From positions 1 to 41,947 of the forward strand of contig CAKRMK010000030.1 of the NCBI GenBank assembly GCA_934364795.1: DNA of 41,947 bases, in the 5' to 3' direction. Positions 24,017 to 31,627 of this stretch are shown piece after piece. How positions within the stretch are numbered: position 1 is the stretch's first letter; every line of letters starts with the position of its first letter. The DNA is from an uncultured Blautia sp. GTDB taxonomy: Bacteria; Bacillota; Clostridia; Lachnospirales; Lachnospiraceae. The notes beneath the pieces were generated by a model. It did not search any database and was not told the origin of the DNA. It saw only the letters and a program-made list of their open reading frames with translations. A program made the translations under genes and the position numbers.

Positions 24017-25951
24017 ATGATTATCACATTAAAAGACGGTTCTAAAAAAGAATATGCAGAAGCAAAATCCGTTATCGACATTGCATCAGATATCAGTGAA
24101 GGACTTGCAAGAGTAGCATGTGCCGGTGAGGTTGACGGTGAAGTAGTTGACCTTAGACACGTAGTTGACAAAGACTGTGAGTTAAGCATCCTTACATTTG
24201 AGGATGAAGGTGGAAAAGGCGCTTTCCGTCACACAACATCCCATATAATGGCACAGGCAATCAAGAGACTGTACCCAGATGTAAAGCTTGCAATCGGACC
24301 ATCTATTGCAGACGGATTTTATTACGATATTGACAGCGAGAATCCGATCACTACAGAGGATCTTGCAAAAATCGAAGCAGAGATGAAGAAAGTTGTAAAA
24401 GAAGCTCTGCCGATCACCCGTTTTACCAAATCAAGAGCAGAAGCAATTGAGTTTTTCAAAGAGAAAAATGAACCATACAAAGTAGAGCTTATTGAAGACC
24501 TTCCAGAAGATGCCGAAATCAGCTTCTATCAGCAGGGAGAGTTTACTGATCTCTGTGCAGGACCTCACCTGATGAGCACAAAACCGGTAAAAGCATTTAA
24601 GCTTACCAGCATTGCAGGTGCTTACTGGAGAGGCAGTGAGAAAAACAAAATGCTCACCAGAATCTACGGAACTTCCTTTACCAAGAAGGCAGATCTGGAA
24701 GAGTACATCAACCGCATGGAAGAAGCAAAGAAACGTGACCACAGAAAGCTTGGAAAAGAGCTTGGCCTGTTTATGATGAGTGACGAGGGTCCTGGATTCC
24801 CGTTCTTCCTTCCAAAAGGAATGGTACTTAAGAACACACTTCTTGACTACTGGAGAGAAATCCACCAGAAAGCAGGATATGTTGAGATTTCCACACCAAT
24901 CATGCTTGCCCGCCATCTCTGGGAGACATCCGGACACTGGGATCATTACAAAGAAAATATGTACACCACAGTAATTGATGACCAGGATTTTGCTATCAAA
25001 CCAATGAACTGTCCAGGTGGTATTCTTGTATATCAGTCAGAGCCACGTTCTTACCGTGATCTGCCTCTTCGTATGGGCGAGCTTGGTCTGGTACACCGTC
25101 ATGAGAAATCCGGACAGCTTCACGGACTTATGCGTGTACGCTGCTTCACACAGGATGATGCACATATCTTCATGATGCCGGAGCAGATCCGTGAGGAGAT
25201 CAAAGGTGTTGCAAAACTGATCGACGAAGTATACCAGTTATTCGGATTCAAATATCATGTAGAACTTTCTACCCGTCCGGAAGATTCCATGGGAAGTGAC
25301 GAAGATTGGGAGATGGCTACAGATGCTCTTCGTGGAGCTCTTGATGACCTGGGACTTGACTATGTGGTAAATGAAGGAGACGGTGCATTCTACGGACCGA
25401 AGATCGACTTCCATCTTGAGGATTCCATCGGAAGAACCTGGCAGTGCGGTACTATCCAGCTTGACTTCCAGCTTCCACTTCGTTTCAACTGCGAGTATAT
25501 CGGAGCTGACGGAGAGAAACATCGTCCGATTATGATCCACCGTGTAGCATTTGGCTCCATTGAGCGTTTCATCGGTATCCTGATCGAGCACTTTGCAGGT
25601 GCTTTCCCAACATGGCTTTCTCCTGTACAGGTTAAAGTACTTCCGATTTCCGAGAAATACATGGACTATGCAGACAAAGTTGTAAATGAGCTGAAAGAAG
25701 CAGGAATCCGTGTTGAAGTTGACACCCGTGCAGAGAAGATCGGCTACAAGATCCGTGAGGCAAGACTTCAGAAAGTTCCTTACATGCTGGTTGTTGGTGC
25801 AAAAGAAGAGGAAGAGGGCAAGGTTTCTGTAAGAAGCCGTTTCCTTGGAGACGAGGGAGCAAAAGACCTTCAGGAATTCATCACAGCGATTAAAGCAGAG
25901 ATTAAGAGCAGAGAGAATCGTAAAGTAGAAGTTCAGGAAGAGAAGAAATAA
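24017..25951 (+). CDS. thrS: Threonyl-tRNA synthetase
   Basis: A 644-residue class II synthetase that charges tRNA-Thr. It has an N-terminal TGS domain (ITLKDGSKKEY), a tRNA-SAD editing domain with HTTSHIMAQA (about residues 74-83) and CAGPHL, the catalytic core with motif 2 region MNCPGG (zinc Cys at about residue 332) and motif 3 near GSIERFIGIL, and a C-terminal anticodon-binding domain. ATG 24017 is chosen for AAAGGAG at 24001-24007; the in-frame ATG 23963 lacks a ribosome site. It is controlled by the T-box leader. Length is normal. Confidence 0.96.
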   Translation: MIITLKDGSKKEYAEAKSVIDIASDISEGLARVACAGEVDGEVVDLRHVVDKDCELSILTFEDEGGKGAFRHTTSHIMAQAIKRLYPDVKLAIGPSIADGFYYDIDSENPITTEDLAKIEAEMKKVVKEALPITRFTKSRAEAIEFFKEKNEPYKVELIEDLPEDAEISFYQQGEFTDLCAGPHLMSTKPVKAFKLTSIAGAYWRGSEKNKMLTRIYGTSFTKKADLEEYINRMEEAKKRDHRKLGKELGLFMMSDEGPGFPFFLPKGMVLKNTLLDYWREIHQKAGYVEISTPIMLARHLWETSGHWDHYKENMYTTVIDDQDFAIKPMNCPGGILVYQSEPRSYRDLPLRMGELGLVHRHEKSGQLHGLMRVRCFTQDDAHIFMMPEQIREEIKGVAKLIDEVYQLFGFKYHVELSTRPEDSMGSDEDWEMATDALRGALDDLGLDYVVNEGDGAFYGPKIDFHLEDSIGRTWQCGTIQLDFQLPLRFNCEYIGADGEKHRPIMIHRVAFGSIERFIGILIEHFAGAFPTWLSPVQVKVLPISEKYMDYADKVVNELKEAGIRVEVDTRAEKIGYKIREARLQKVPYMLVVGAKEEEEGKVSVRSRFLGDEGAKDLQEFITAIKAEIKSRENRKVEVQEEKK

Positions 25952-25983
25952 TTCCATAAGGGACTGAAAATAAGAAAATATAT

Positions 25984-26017
25984 AGGCGCTGCTGATATAG
26001 CGGCGCCTGTTTTCTTA
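25984..26017 (+). terminator. Terminator of thrS
   Basis: AGGCGC (25984-25989) pairs with GCGCCT (26003-26008), extended by an inner GCT/AGC, and is followed by TGTTTTCTT. Confidence 0.75.
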
Positions 26018-26026
26018 GTACAGCCT

Positions 26027-26190
26027 TAGAGCGTGTTTGAAAAATCATTCCCACAATCTGCACGCCCCACTTTGCGGTATATTTTACCCGAATTCAGTTG
26101 CCGTAGCCCGCTACGGCGCCCTCATCCGGGCAAAATCTCCCACAAATTGTGACGCACATCTTGCAGAAAGCCTTTTTCAAACACGCTCTA
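26027..26190. repeat. Palindromic repeat family, full 164-bp copy B
   Basis: TAGAGCGTGTTTGAAAAA (26027-26044) and its exact reverse complement (26173-26190) are 18-bp terminal inverted repeats. The arms remain partly complementary inward (ATATTTTACCCG against CGGGCAAAATCT). At the centre GCCGTAG-CCCG-CTACGGC is a perfect 7-bp hairpin. It contains no open frame. Five partial relatives are in this window. Confidence 0.88.
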
Positions 26191-26224
26191 GAGTATGGTT
26201 GAAAAAGATTTTTTAACCATATTC
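26191..26224. repeat. Near-perfect 34-bp palindrome downstream of aroE
   Basis: The arms GAGTATGGTT and AACCATATTC enclose an A/T-rich centre (GAAAAAGA, TTTTTT). It abuts repeat copy B and lies 66 bp beyond the aroE stop, so it may be a bidirectional terminator. Confidence 0.5.
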
Positions 26225-26289
26225 TGGCGGTTCAAAATGTTTATGCATTGAGTTGGCATTTTGATTTTGACAATATTTTTGTTAGAAAT

Positions 26290-27159
26290 TTATCCTGCGA
26301 AAAATTTCGCCTTGATTTCTGCTACCGGCATTTCCTTACCTGTCCACAGCCGGAACGCTTCTGCTCCCTGATAAAGAAGCATGTACATACCATTAAAGGT
26401 GCGGCATCCGGCTTCCTTTGCTTCCCGAAGAAAACGGGTTTCACGGGGATTGTAAATTACGTCAGATACGATTAAGTCCGGATGGTACAGTGAGGTATCT
26501 GTAATAATCGTCCCATCTGTATTTGGTGCCATTCCAACAGAAGTGGCATTAAGCAGCAGGGCACTTTGGGCAATTGCCTGGGAAAGGGCTGCGGTATCTT
26601 TGTTTTCGTGAAGAACAGCCTGGCAGGGAAGGGTGGAATTAATATTTTCCACAAGCTTCTGTGTGCGTGACCAGAAACGGCTGGTTTCTCTGGCAAAAAT
26701 GTGGATCTTCTTCACCCCGTCAAGGGCAGCCTGTGCACAGATGGCAGTAGCAGCACCGCCGGCACCCATTACAGTAATGGTTTTGCCTGTAATATCATAA
26801 CCGGCATCCTTTACAGCCTGCATGTAGCCCACGCCATCTGTATTGTATCCGGTGAGATGACCGTTGTCATTAACAACTGTATTCACAGCGCCGATCAGCC
26901 GGGCAGCAGGGGAAAGCTCATCAAGAAGCTCCACGATTTTATTCTTGTTAGGCATGGTAAGATTGAAACCGCGGATGCCGCAGGCTTTCAGTCCCTCTAC
27001 AGCTGTGGCAAGTGTATCTTCGTTCACATCGAAACAAAGGTAGGTATAATCAAGATCAAGAAGCCGGAATGCTTCATTATGCATAAGTGGAGAAATACTG
27101 TGTGCTACCGGGCTTCCAAGAAGTGCGGTAAGACCAGTGTGACCGGTAATAGGAATCAT
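26290..27159 (-). CDS. aroE: Shikimate 5-dehydrogenase
   Basis: A 289-residue NADP-dependent enzyme reducing 3-dehydroshikimate to shikimate. Landmarks are GSPVAHSISPLMHNEAF (shikimate-binding serines), NLTMPNKNK (catalytic Lys), NTDGVGY and the nucleotide loop GAGGAATAICAQAA, with NATSVGM later. ATG 27157-27159 has AGGAGG upstream. It is divergent from aroD, with 65 bp between the start codons. The two enzymes catalyse consecutive steps, so a shared control region is likely, though no operator is evident. Confidence 0.94.
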   Translation of the reverse strand: MIPITGHTGLTALLGSPVAHSISPLMHNEAFRLLDLDYTYLCFDVNEDTLATAVEGLKACGIRGFNLTMPNKNKIVELLDELSPAARLIGAVNTVVNDNGHLTGYNTDGVGYMQAVKDAGYDITGKTITVMGAGGAATAICAQAALDGVKKIHIFARETSRFWSRTQKLVENINSTLPCQAVLHENKDTAALSQAIAQSALLLNATSVGMAPNTDGTIITDTSLYHPDLIVSDVIYNPRETRFLREAKEAGCRTFNGMYMLLYQGAEAFRLWTGKEMPVAEIKAKFFAG

Positions 27160-27224
27160 AAAGTACCTCCTGATAAATAAAATATTAAAGTTATTGTATT
27201 CTACAAGAAAGGAGATGTCAAGAA

Positions 27225-27989
27225 ATGACAAAACCCATTCAGATAAAGAATCTGACCCTTGGAGCGGGAATTCCAAAAATCTGTGTTCCCCTTACCGGAA
27301 CAACAGAAGAAAAAATCTGCCAGGAAGCAGAAGATGCGAAAAAAGCAGGAGCAGACCTGGTGGAATGGAGAGCCGATTTTTATGAAGAACTGCAAAATGA
27401 TGCTGCATGTACACAGGTCCTTGAAAAAATATCCCAAATCTTAAAAGAAACCCCTCTTCTTTTTACCATCCGCACAAAAGAAGAAGGAGGAAACATTGCA
27501 ATATCCCTGGAAGCTTACAAAAACTGTAATCTAAATGCTGCCAGAAGCGGGAAAACAGATCTGGTTGATGTAGAAGTAATGGGAAATCCTGTGGAAAAGA
27601 AAAAACTGGTGGCAGATCTTCAGAAAACCGGTGTAAAAGTAATTGCTTCTTCTCATGATTTTGAAAAAACAGACAGTCAGGAGCTTCTTCTGAAACGTTT
27701 TGAAGAAATGGAAAAATCAGGAGCTGATATTTTGAAGATGGCAGTGATGCCTCATGGATTTGAAGATGTTGCTTCTATTATGGAAGTAACAAATGCCATG
27801 AGAAAAAAATGTGAAAAACCTCTTGTGTCTATGGCAATGGGAAGCATTGGCTCTATCAGCCGTATTTCCGGAGAGAATTTCGGCTCCGCAATCACCTTTG
27901 GAACAGTAGGAGCAGCTTCCGCACCTGGCCAGTTCCCAATAGGTGAGCTTCGGCAGCTTCTTGTGGCCCTGCATGAAAAAAATAACTGA
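27225..27989 (+). CDS. aroD: Type I 3-dehydroquinate dehydratase
   Basis: A 254-residue (beta/alpha)8 enzyme converting 3-dehydroquinate to 3-dehydroshikimate through a Schiff base. DLVEWRADF carries the substrate-binding Glu/Arg, SSHDFEKT the catalytic His and ADILKMAVMP the Schiff-base Lys; SIGSISRISGENFGSAITFG completes the active site. Length is typical. AAAGGAG precedes ATG 27225. Its product is the substrate of the divergent aroE. Confidence 0.95.
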   Translation: MTKPIQIKNLTLGAGIPKICVPLTGTTEEKICQEAEDAKKAGADLVEWRADFYEELQNDAACTQVLEKISQILKETPLLFTIRTKEEGGNIAISLEAYKNCNLNAARSGKTDLVDVEVMGNPVEKKKLVADLQKTGVKVIASSHDFEKTDSQELLLKRFEEMEKSGADILKMAVMPHGFEDVASIMEVTNAMRKKCEKPLVSMAMGSIGSISRISGENFGSAITFGTVGAASAPGQFPIGELRQLLVALHEKNN

Positions 27990-27995
27990 TTGTGC

Positions 27996-28072
27996 TGTCG
28001 AACAGAGGCGAGAAATTCTAAGGATTTCCCGCCTCTTTTTGACAAAATCCGCACCCCCTGTGACCGTATAAT
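27996..28072 (+). promoter_or_regulatory. Spo0A-type spoIIG promoter with 22-bp spacer and 0A boxes
   Basis: A perfect TTGACA (28039-28044) and a perfect TATAAT (28067-28072) are 22 bp apart, too far for unaided sigma-A. A perfect 0A box TGTCGAA lies at 27996-28002. A second, TGACAAA (28040-28046), overlaps the -35. With a start near 28079 these sit at about -80 and -36, close to the arrangement of the B. subtilis spoIIG promoter. Confidence 0.8.
28005..28040 (+). terminator. Terminator after aroD
   Basis: GAGGCG-A-GAAA pairs with TTTC-C-CGCCTC (one mismatch), followed by TTTTT (28036-28040). The T run forms part of the spoIIG -35. Confidence 0.8.
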
Positions 28073-28119
28073 GAGTTCACTTACCAAAGTGAAGGATTGA
28101 CAGGCCACAGGGGGTTTTT

Positions 28120-28965
28120 ATGTATTATAACGTATACATAGACATCGTCTTTTGGACGAATCTCTTAATGGATTATATTCTCTTGCGGATTGTGGGAAAA
28201 CTGTTTTTACGCAAAAGAAGCCGTCTTCGGATTTTGCTGGCGGCAGCCATTGGCGCCCTGTTTTCCTGCCTCATTCTTTATGTACCAGCGGATGGTATTT
28301 TTTCAGGCAAAATACTGCTTCACGGCGGCTGTGCCCTTTTGATGCTGATTCTGGGACTTGACCTTCGAAAAAACGGACTGCTGCAAAAAGCATTTGTGAC
28401 CATTTATATAATGGCGTTTTTTATGGGCGGTCTTATGGAAGCTGTTCCGGTAAAAAAGTGGACACTGCTTCGGTTTGTGGTGCTGGCAGTCAGTGCTTAT
28501 CTGGGGCTTAGCATGCTGATTTATCTTACTGATTCTTTTCGTGCCAGATGGAAAAATATATATCCGGTCACCCTGTCCTATCAGGGAAACGTACAGCAGT
28601 TTTTCGGATTCCACGATACAGGAAACCTTCTTGTGGATCCGCTAAATGGAGAAGGGGTTTTTCTTGTAAAACCTGAGGTTATGGAAGCAATGCTGCCCAA
28701 AAAACAGGCAGAAGGGATAAAACATCTGCAAAAGAATCCAGGGGAGCTGGAAGATACAGAGCTTACCAGTCTGCATCCACATTTTCTGCCCTACAGATCA
28801 GTGGGAAAAGAGGGAGTGATGCTGGCGGTAATACTAGATGACCTTTGTATTCACACTCCCAGAGAAGTGATTCATGTTGCAAATCCTGTGCTGGCATTGG
28901 CCATGGAACCCGACCCTTTGGGAAAAGAGTACCAGGTACTGTTAAATTCCAGAATATTGCATTAG
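28120..28965 (+). CDS. spoIIGA: Sporulation sigma-E factor processing peptidase SpoIIGA
   Basis: A 281-residue membrane protease that removes the pro-peptide of sigma-E in the mother cell once triggered by the forespore protein SpoIIR. Five membrane helices fill about residues 1-145. The C-terminal cytoplasmic domain carries the aspartic-protease motif [11 protein letters not shown], with the catalytic Asp in DTGN. It stands directly before its substrate gene sigE. Start ATG 28120 follows AGGGGG. Expression should depend on phosphorylated Spo0A through the promoter above. Confidence 0.94.
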   Translation: MYYNVYIDIVFWTNLLMDYILLRIVGKLFLRKRSRLRILLAAAIGALFSCLILYVPADGIFSGKILLHGGCALLMLILGLDLRKNGLLQKAFVTIYIMAFFMGGLMEAVPVKKWTLLRFVVLAVSAYLGLSMLIYLTDSFRARWKNIYPVTLSYQGNVQQFFGFHDTGNLLVDPLNGEGVFLVKPEVMEAMLPKKQAEGIKHLQKNPGELEDTELTSLHPHFLPYRSVGKEGVMLAVILDDLCIHTPREVIHVANPVLALAMEPDPLGKEYQVLLNSRILH

Positions 28966-28979
28966 GAGGGGACTCGTCT

Positions 28980-29711
28980 ATGAACAGATCAGCAGCAAGT
29001 GCATCTTATTACCCATTTCAGGTTATGCGTGGATTCCTGTTTGGAAGACAGGGAGACGTTTATTATATTGGTGGAAATGATATTCTGCCGCCGCCACTGG
29101 ACAGCCAGAGCGAGGCTGAAATTCTTGATATGCTTGGAACTCCCAGGGAAAAAGAGGCAAAATCAAAACTGACCGAACATAATCTGCGTCTTGTGGTTTA
29201 TATTGCAAAAAAATTCGATAATACAGGAGTGAGTGTGGAGGATTTGATTTCTATTGGAACCATCGGGCTTATAAAAGCCATCAATACTTTTAATCCGGTG
29301 AAAAATATCAAGCTTGCCACATACGCATCCCGGTGTATTGAAAATGAAATATTAATGTATTTAAGACGTAACAGCAAGACCAAAATGGAGGTTTCCATAG
29401 ACGAGCCTTTGAATGTAGACTGGGATGGAAATGAACTTTTGCTTTCGGATATTCTGGGAACCGATGACGATGAAGTTTCCAGACGGCTGGAAGACGAGGT
29501 TGAAATTAAGCTCCTTGGAAAGGCAATCTCCAAGCTGTCAAAAAGAGAGCAGACCATCATTAAGCTCCGCTTCGGAATCGGACGCCAGGAAGGCAGAGAA
29601 AAGACACAAAAAGAGGTGGCAGATCTGTTAGGAATTTCACAATCTTATATTTCCAGGCTGGAGAAGCGGATCATGAAGAGGCTGAAAAAGGAGATAGTGA
29701 AGTATGAATAA
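28980..29711 (+). CDS. sigE: RNA polymerase sporulation sigma factor SigE (pro-form)
   Basis: A 243-residue early mother-cell sigma factor. Region 2 reads [18 protein letters not shown] and [14 protein letters not shown]; region 4 ends with an HTH ([18 protein letters not shown]). The first 25 or so residues ([19 protein letters not shown]) precede GDVYYIGG, which aligns with the cleavage region of B. subtilis pro-SigE, so a pro-peptide is present although its sequence differs. ATG 28980 is preceded by GGAGGGG. It follows spoIIGA by 14 bp, forming the spoIIG operon. No sigG follows, unlike in Bacillus. Confidence 0.95.
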   Translation: MNRSAASASYYPFQVMRGFLFGRQGDVYYIGGNDILPPPLDSQSEAEILDMLGTPREKEAKSKLTEHNLRLVVYIAKKFDNTGVSVEDLISIGTIGLIKAINTFNPVKNIKLATYASRCIENEILMYLRRNSKTKMEVSIDEPLNVDWDGNELLLSDILGTDDDEVSRRLEDEVEIKLLGKAISKLSKREQTIIKLRFGIGRQEGREKTQKEVADLLGISQSYISRLEKRIMKRLKKEIVKYE

Positions 29712-29750
29712 AGTTTGGAGATATAAAAATTTCTGAAAGATTTTTATTGA

Positions 29751-29826
29751 TAGAGCGCGCCTTAAAAATTATTCCTACAATCTGCACGCCCAAATTTGTG
29801 GAAAGCTTTTTTTCAAATACGCTCTA
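29751..29826. repeat. Palindromic repeat family, internally deleted copy C
   Basis: It starts TAGAGCGCGCCTTAAAAATT, continues TACAATCTGCACGCCC and ends TTTTTTTCAAATACGCTCTA. Both ends match copy B; about 88 bp of the centre are missing. Confidence 0.8.
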
Positions 29827-29896
29827 AGATGGAATAAAAAAGAGAAAAACGGAAAATTATAATAAGACAACAAAAGTTTACACTGGAGGAAAAATT

Positions 29897-30328
29897 ATGA
29901 ATGCCAACGTTGAATTTCTAAATTACATTTACCAGAATTCCCAGATGGGTGTAGATACCCTGAATCAGCTGCTGGGTATCACAGAGGATGAGAAATTCCA
30001 GTCCCATCTTCAAAAACAGCTGGAAGGCTACCGGAAATTTCATAATGAAGCGAAAGACATTCTCAACCGAAACGGCTACGATGAAAAAGGTCTTGGGACA
30101 TTTGAAAAAATGCGTACCTATCTCATGGTAAACCTGCAGACCATGACAGACGATTCCACCTCCCACATTGCAAAAATGCTTATCCAGGGCAGCAGCATGG
30201 GAATCACTGAAGCGGTGAAAAAGCTTCACCAATATGAAAATGATGTGGAAAAAGATATTAAAAAGCTGATGGAGCGGTTGCAGGAATTTGAGGAAGAGAA
30301 TGTGGAGAAACTGAAGGAATTTTTGTAA
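29897..30328 (+). CDS. Small all-helical protein, possibly ferritin-like (DUF2383-type)
   Basis: A 143-residue, soluble, charged protein predicted by eye to be four long helices (VEFLNYIYQNSQMGVDTLNQLL; FQSHLQKQLEGYRKFHNEA; MRTYLMVNLQTM; and a Glu/Lys-rich C-terminal coiled segment). The layout recalls DUF2383/ferritin-like bundles, but I see no clear di-iron ExxH pair. A TATAAT at 29858-29863 without a good -35, and GGAGG before ATG 29897, support expression. It is bracketed by repeat copies C and D. Function is unknown. Confidence 0.7.
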   Translation: MNANVEFLNYIYQNSQMGVDTLNQLLGITEDEKFQSHLQKQLEGYRKFHNEAKDILNRNGYDEKGLGTFEKMRTYLMVNLQTMTDDSTSHIAKMLIQGSSMGITEAVKKLHQYENDVEKDIKKLMERLQEFEEENVEKLKEFL

Positions 30329-30334
30329 GCAAAA

Positions 30335-30446
30335 TAGAACGTGCCGAAAAAAATCTGCAATCTGCACATTTCCGGGCAAAATCTTCCATAAATTGTGATG
30401 TATTGACGTATATCTTGCAGAAAATGCTTTGGGAAATACGCTTTTA
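30335..30446. repeat. Palindromic repeat family, copy D
   Basis: TAGAACGTGCC and GCAATCTGCAC match the left arm. CCGGGCAAAATCTTCC, ATAAATTGTGA, TATCTTGCAGAAAATGC and AAATACGCTTTTA match the right arm of copy B. Confidence 0.78.
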
Positions 30447-30476
30447 GAACGTATTTTAGATTCAAAAAATTCGCAT

Positions 30477-30556
30477 AAAAATAACAAGTTCGTGTCTTGA
30501 TTTTCATCCTGAAACAACAGATTTCAGAAGAAAACAGTTACGAACTTGTTATTTTT
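30477..30556 (-). terminator. Long stem-loop terminator of the Xre gene
   Basis: AAAAATAACAAGTTCGT (30477-30493) and its exact reverse complement (30540-30556) give a perfect 17-bp stem. The 46-base loop contains a nested CTGAAA/TTTCAG hairpin. It begins at the Xre stop codon and ends, on the minus strand, in TTATTTTT. Confidence 0.7.
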
Positions 30557-30788
30557 TGCGGGGAGAATTTTCAGGCAAAGGAATCTTCGTGTTGGTAAAC
30601 CCAAGGATATAATCAGCCGAAACATGATAATACCGGCAAAGGGCAATCAGAAAACGAATAGGCATTTCGTTTGCACCACGTTCATACCGGGCATACATGG
30701 TCTGCGAAGTCCCCAGATAATCCGCAATTTGAGTCTGCGTCTTATCAGCATCCTCCCGCAAATCGCGAATACGTTGTCTGTAATTCAA
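30549..30788 (-). CDS. Small Xre-family HTH regulator
   Basis: A 79-residue protein that is essentially one Cro/C1-type HTH domain: LREDADKTQTQIADYLGTS, then TMYARYERGANEMP, then LIALCRYYHVSADYILG. The C-terminal tail is short and basic. It uses a TTG start (30786-30788) with GGAGG 6 bp upstream. Such single-domain proteins usually repress nearby promoters, often their own. The 298-bp gap upstream (30789-31086) is A+T-rich and carries a good rightward promoter for the secreted-protein island. Targets are unknown. Confidence 0.85.
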   Translation of the reverse strand: MNYRQRIRDLREDADKTQTQIADYLGTSQTMYARYERGANEMPIRFLIALCRYYHVSADYILGFTNTKIPLPENSPRKK

Positions 30789-30939
30789 TTAAATCCTCCT
30801 GAAAATGCCATAAGTATGACATTTCATTTTATCTTTTGTATAGTATGTGAAAAAAATAAGTGAAATATACAATTGAAAATTATTTGCCTGGGAATAATCC
30901 TCAATTTGTGTGATTTTATCATAATACAATTCTTTCTTA

Positions 30940-30968
30940 TTGAATTTAGTAAATAATTGTACTAAAAT
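30940..30968 (+). promoter_or_regulatory. Promoter at the start of the secreted-protein island
   Basis: TTGAAT (30940-30945), a 17-bp spacer and TAAAAT (30963-30968). It drives the decayed gene at 31087. Confidence 0.55.
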
Positions 30969-31086
30969 AGAAGAAAATACAGTTCGAAAATTGTGAAGAA
31001 AGGAAGGTGAATAAAAGAAATAATATAAAAGACAAAACAGAGTAGGAGAAATTCAGAAAAATCTGTAAAAACGAAGGAGAGAGACT

Positions 31087-31519
31087 ATGAGAAGAATTCT
31101 GCAAAAATTATCCTGTATCATATTAACTGTATTTATGCTGTTCCCGGTATCTTTACAGACAGTAAGCGCAGCGGGAACACTTGATTACACCAAAACCCAG
31201 ACTATTTATATGGAAAGCAAGAACAAAGGTAATACAGAATTTAATATTTTTATTAATAATGTTCCTGCTGGTAAGAGTATTTCAAAGTCTTCTGTCAAAG
31301 TACTTAGTGGAAAGTCCGCTGTCAGTCTGTCAACCTTATTCAAAATCGAAGACAAGCCGGATTGGTACAGTTGAGAAAAAATTGGCCACTTCTGCGAGTG
31401 TGCGACGTTTGAATGCAGGAAAGAAATATTATGTGAGGATCCGAAGCTTTAAATATGCAAATGGAAGTACATATTATTTTTCCTGGTCAAAGGTGAAAAA
31501 TGTGACAACCAAAAGATAG
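31087..31519 (+). pseudogene. Decayed secreted FnIII-type protein gene
   Basis: The first frame (31087-31374) encodes a signal peptide ending at VSAAG and about 65 further residues, then stops. The next frame continues to 31519 with KKLATSASVRRLNAGKKYYVRIRSF and TYYFSWSKVKNVTTK, the typical second half of the fibronectin type III domains of gut Firmicute surface proteins. The first half of that domain is missing. The simplest reading is an internal deletion that also shifted the frame. The promoter, the GAAGGAGAG ribosome site and the signal peptide are intact, so a short secreted peptide could still be made. Confidence 0.72.
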
Positions 31520-31627
31520 AAAAAAACATGAAGAAAATAAATACAGATTAAAAATAATTCAGGTTTGAAGGTAAATATGCTAAAAAAATATGTATTTTAC
31601 AAGAAAAGAAAAAGGCAGGAAAAGAGT

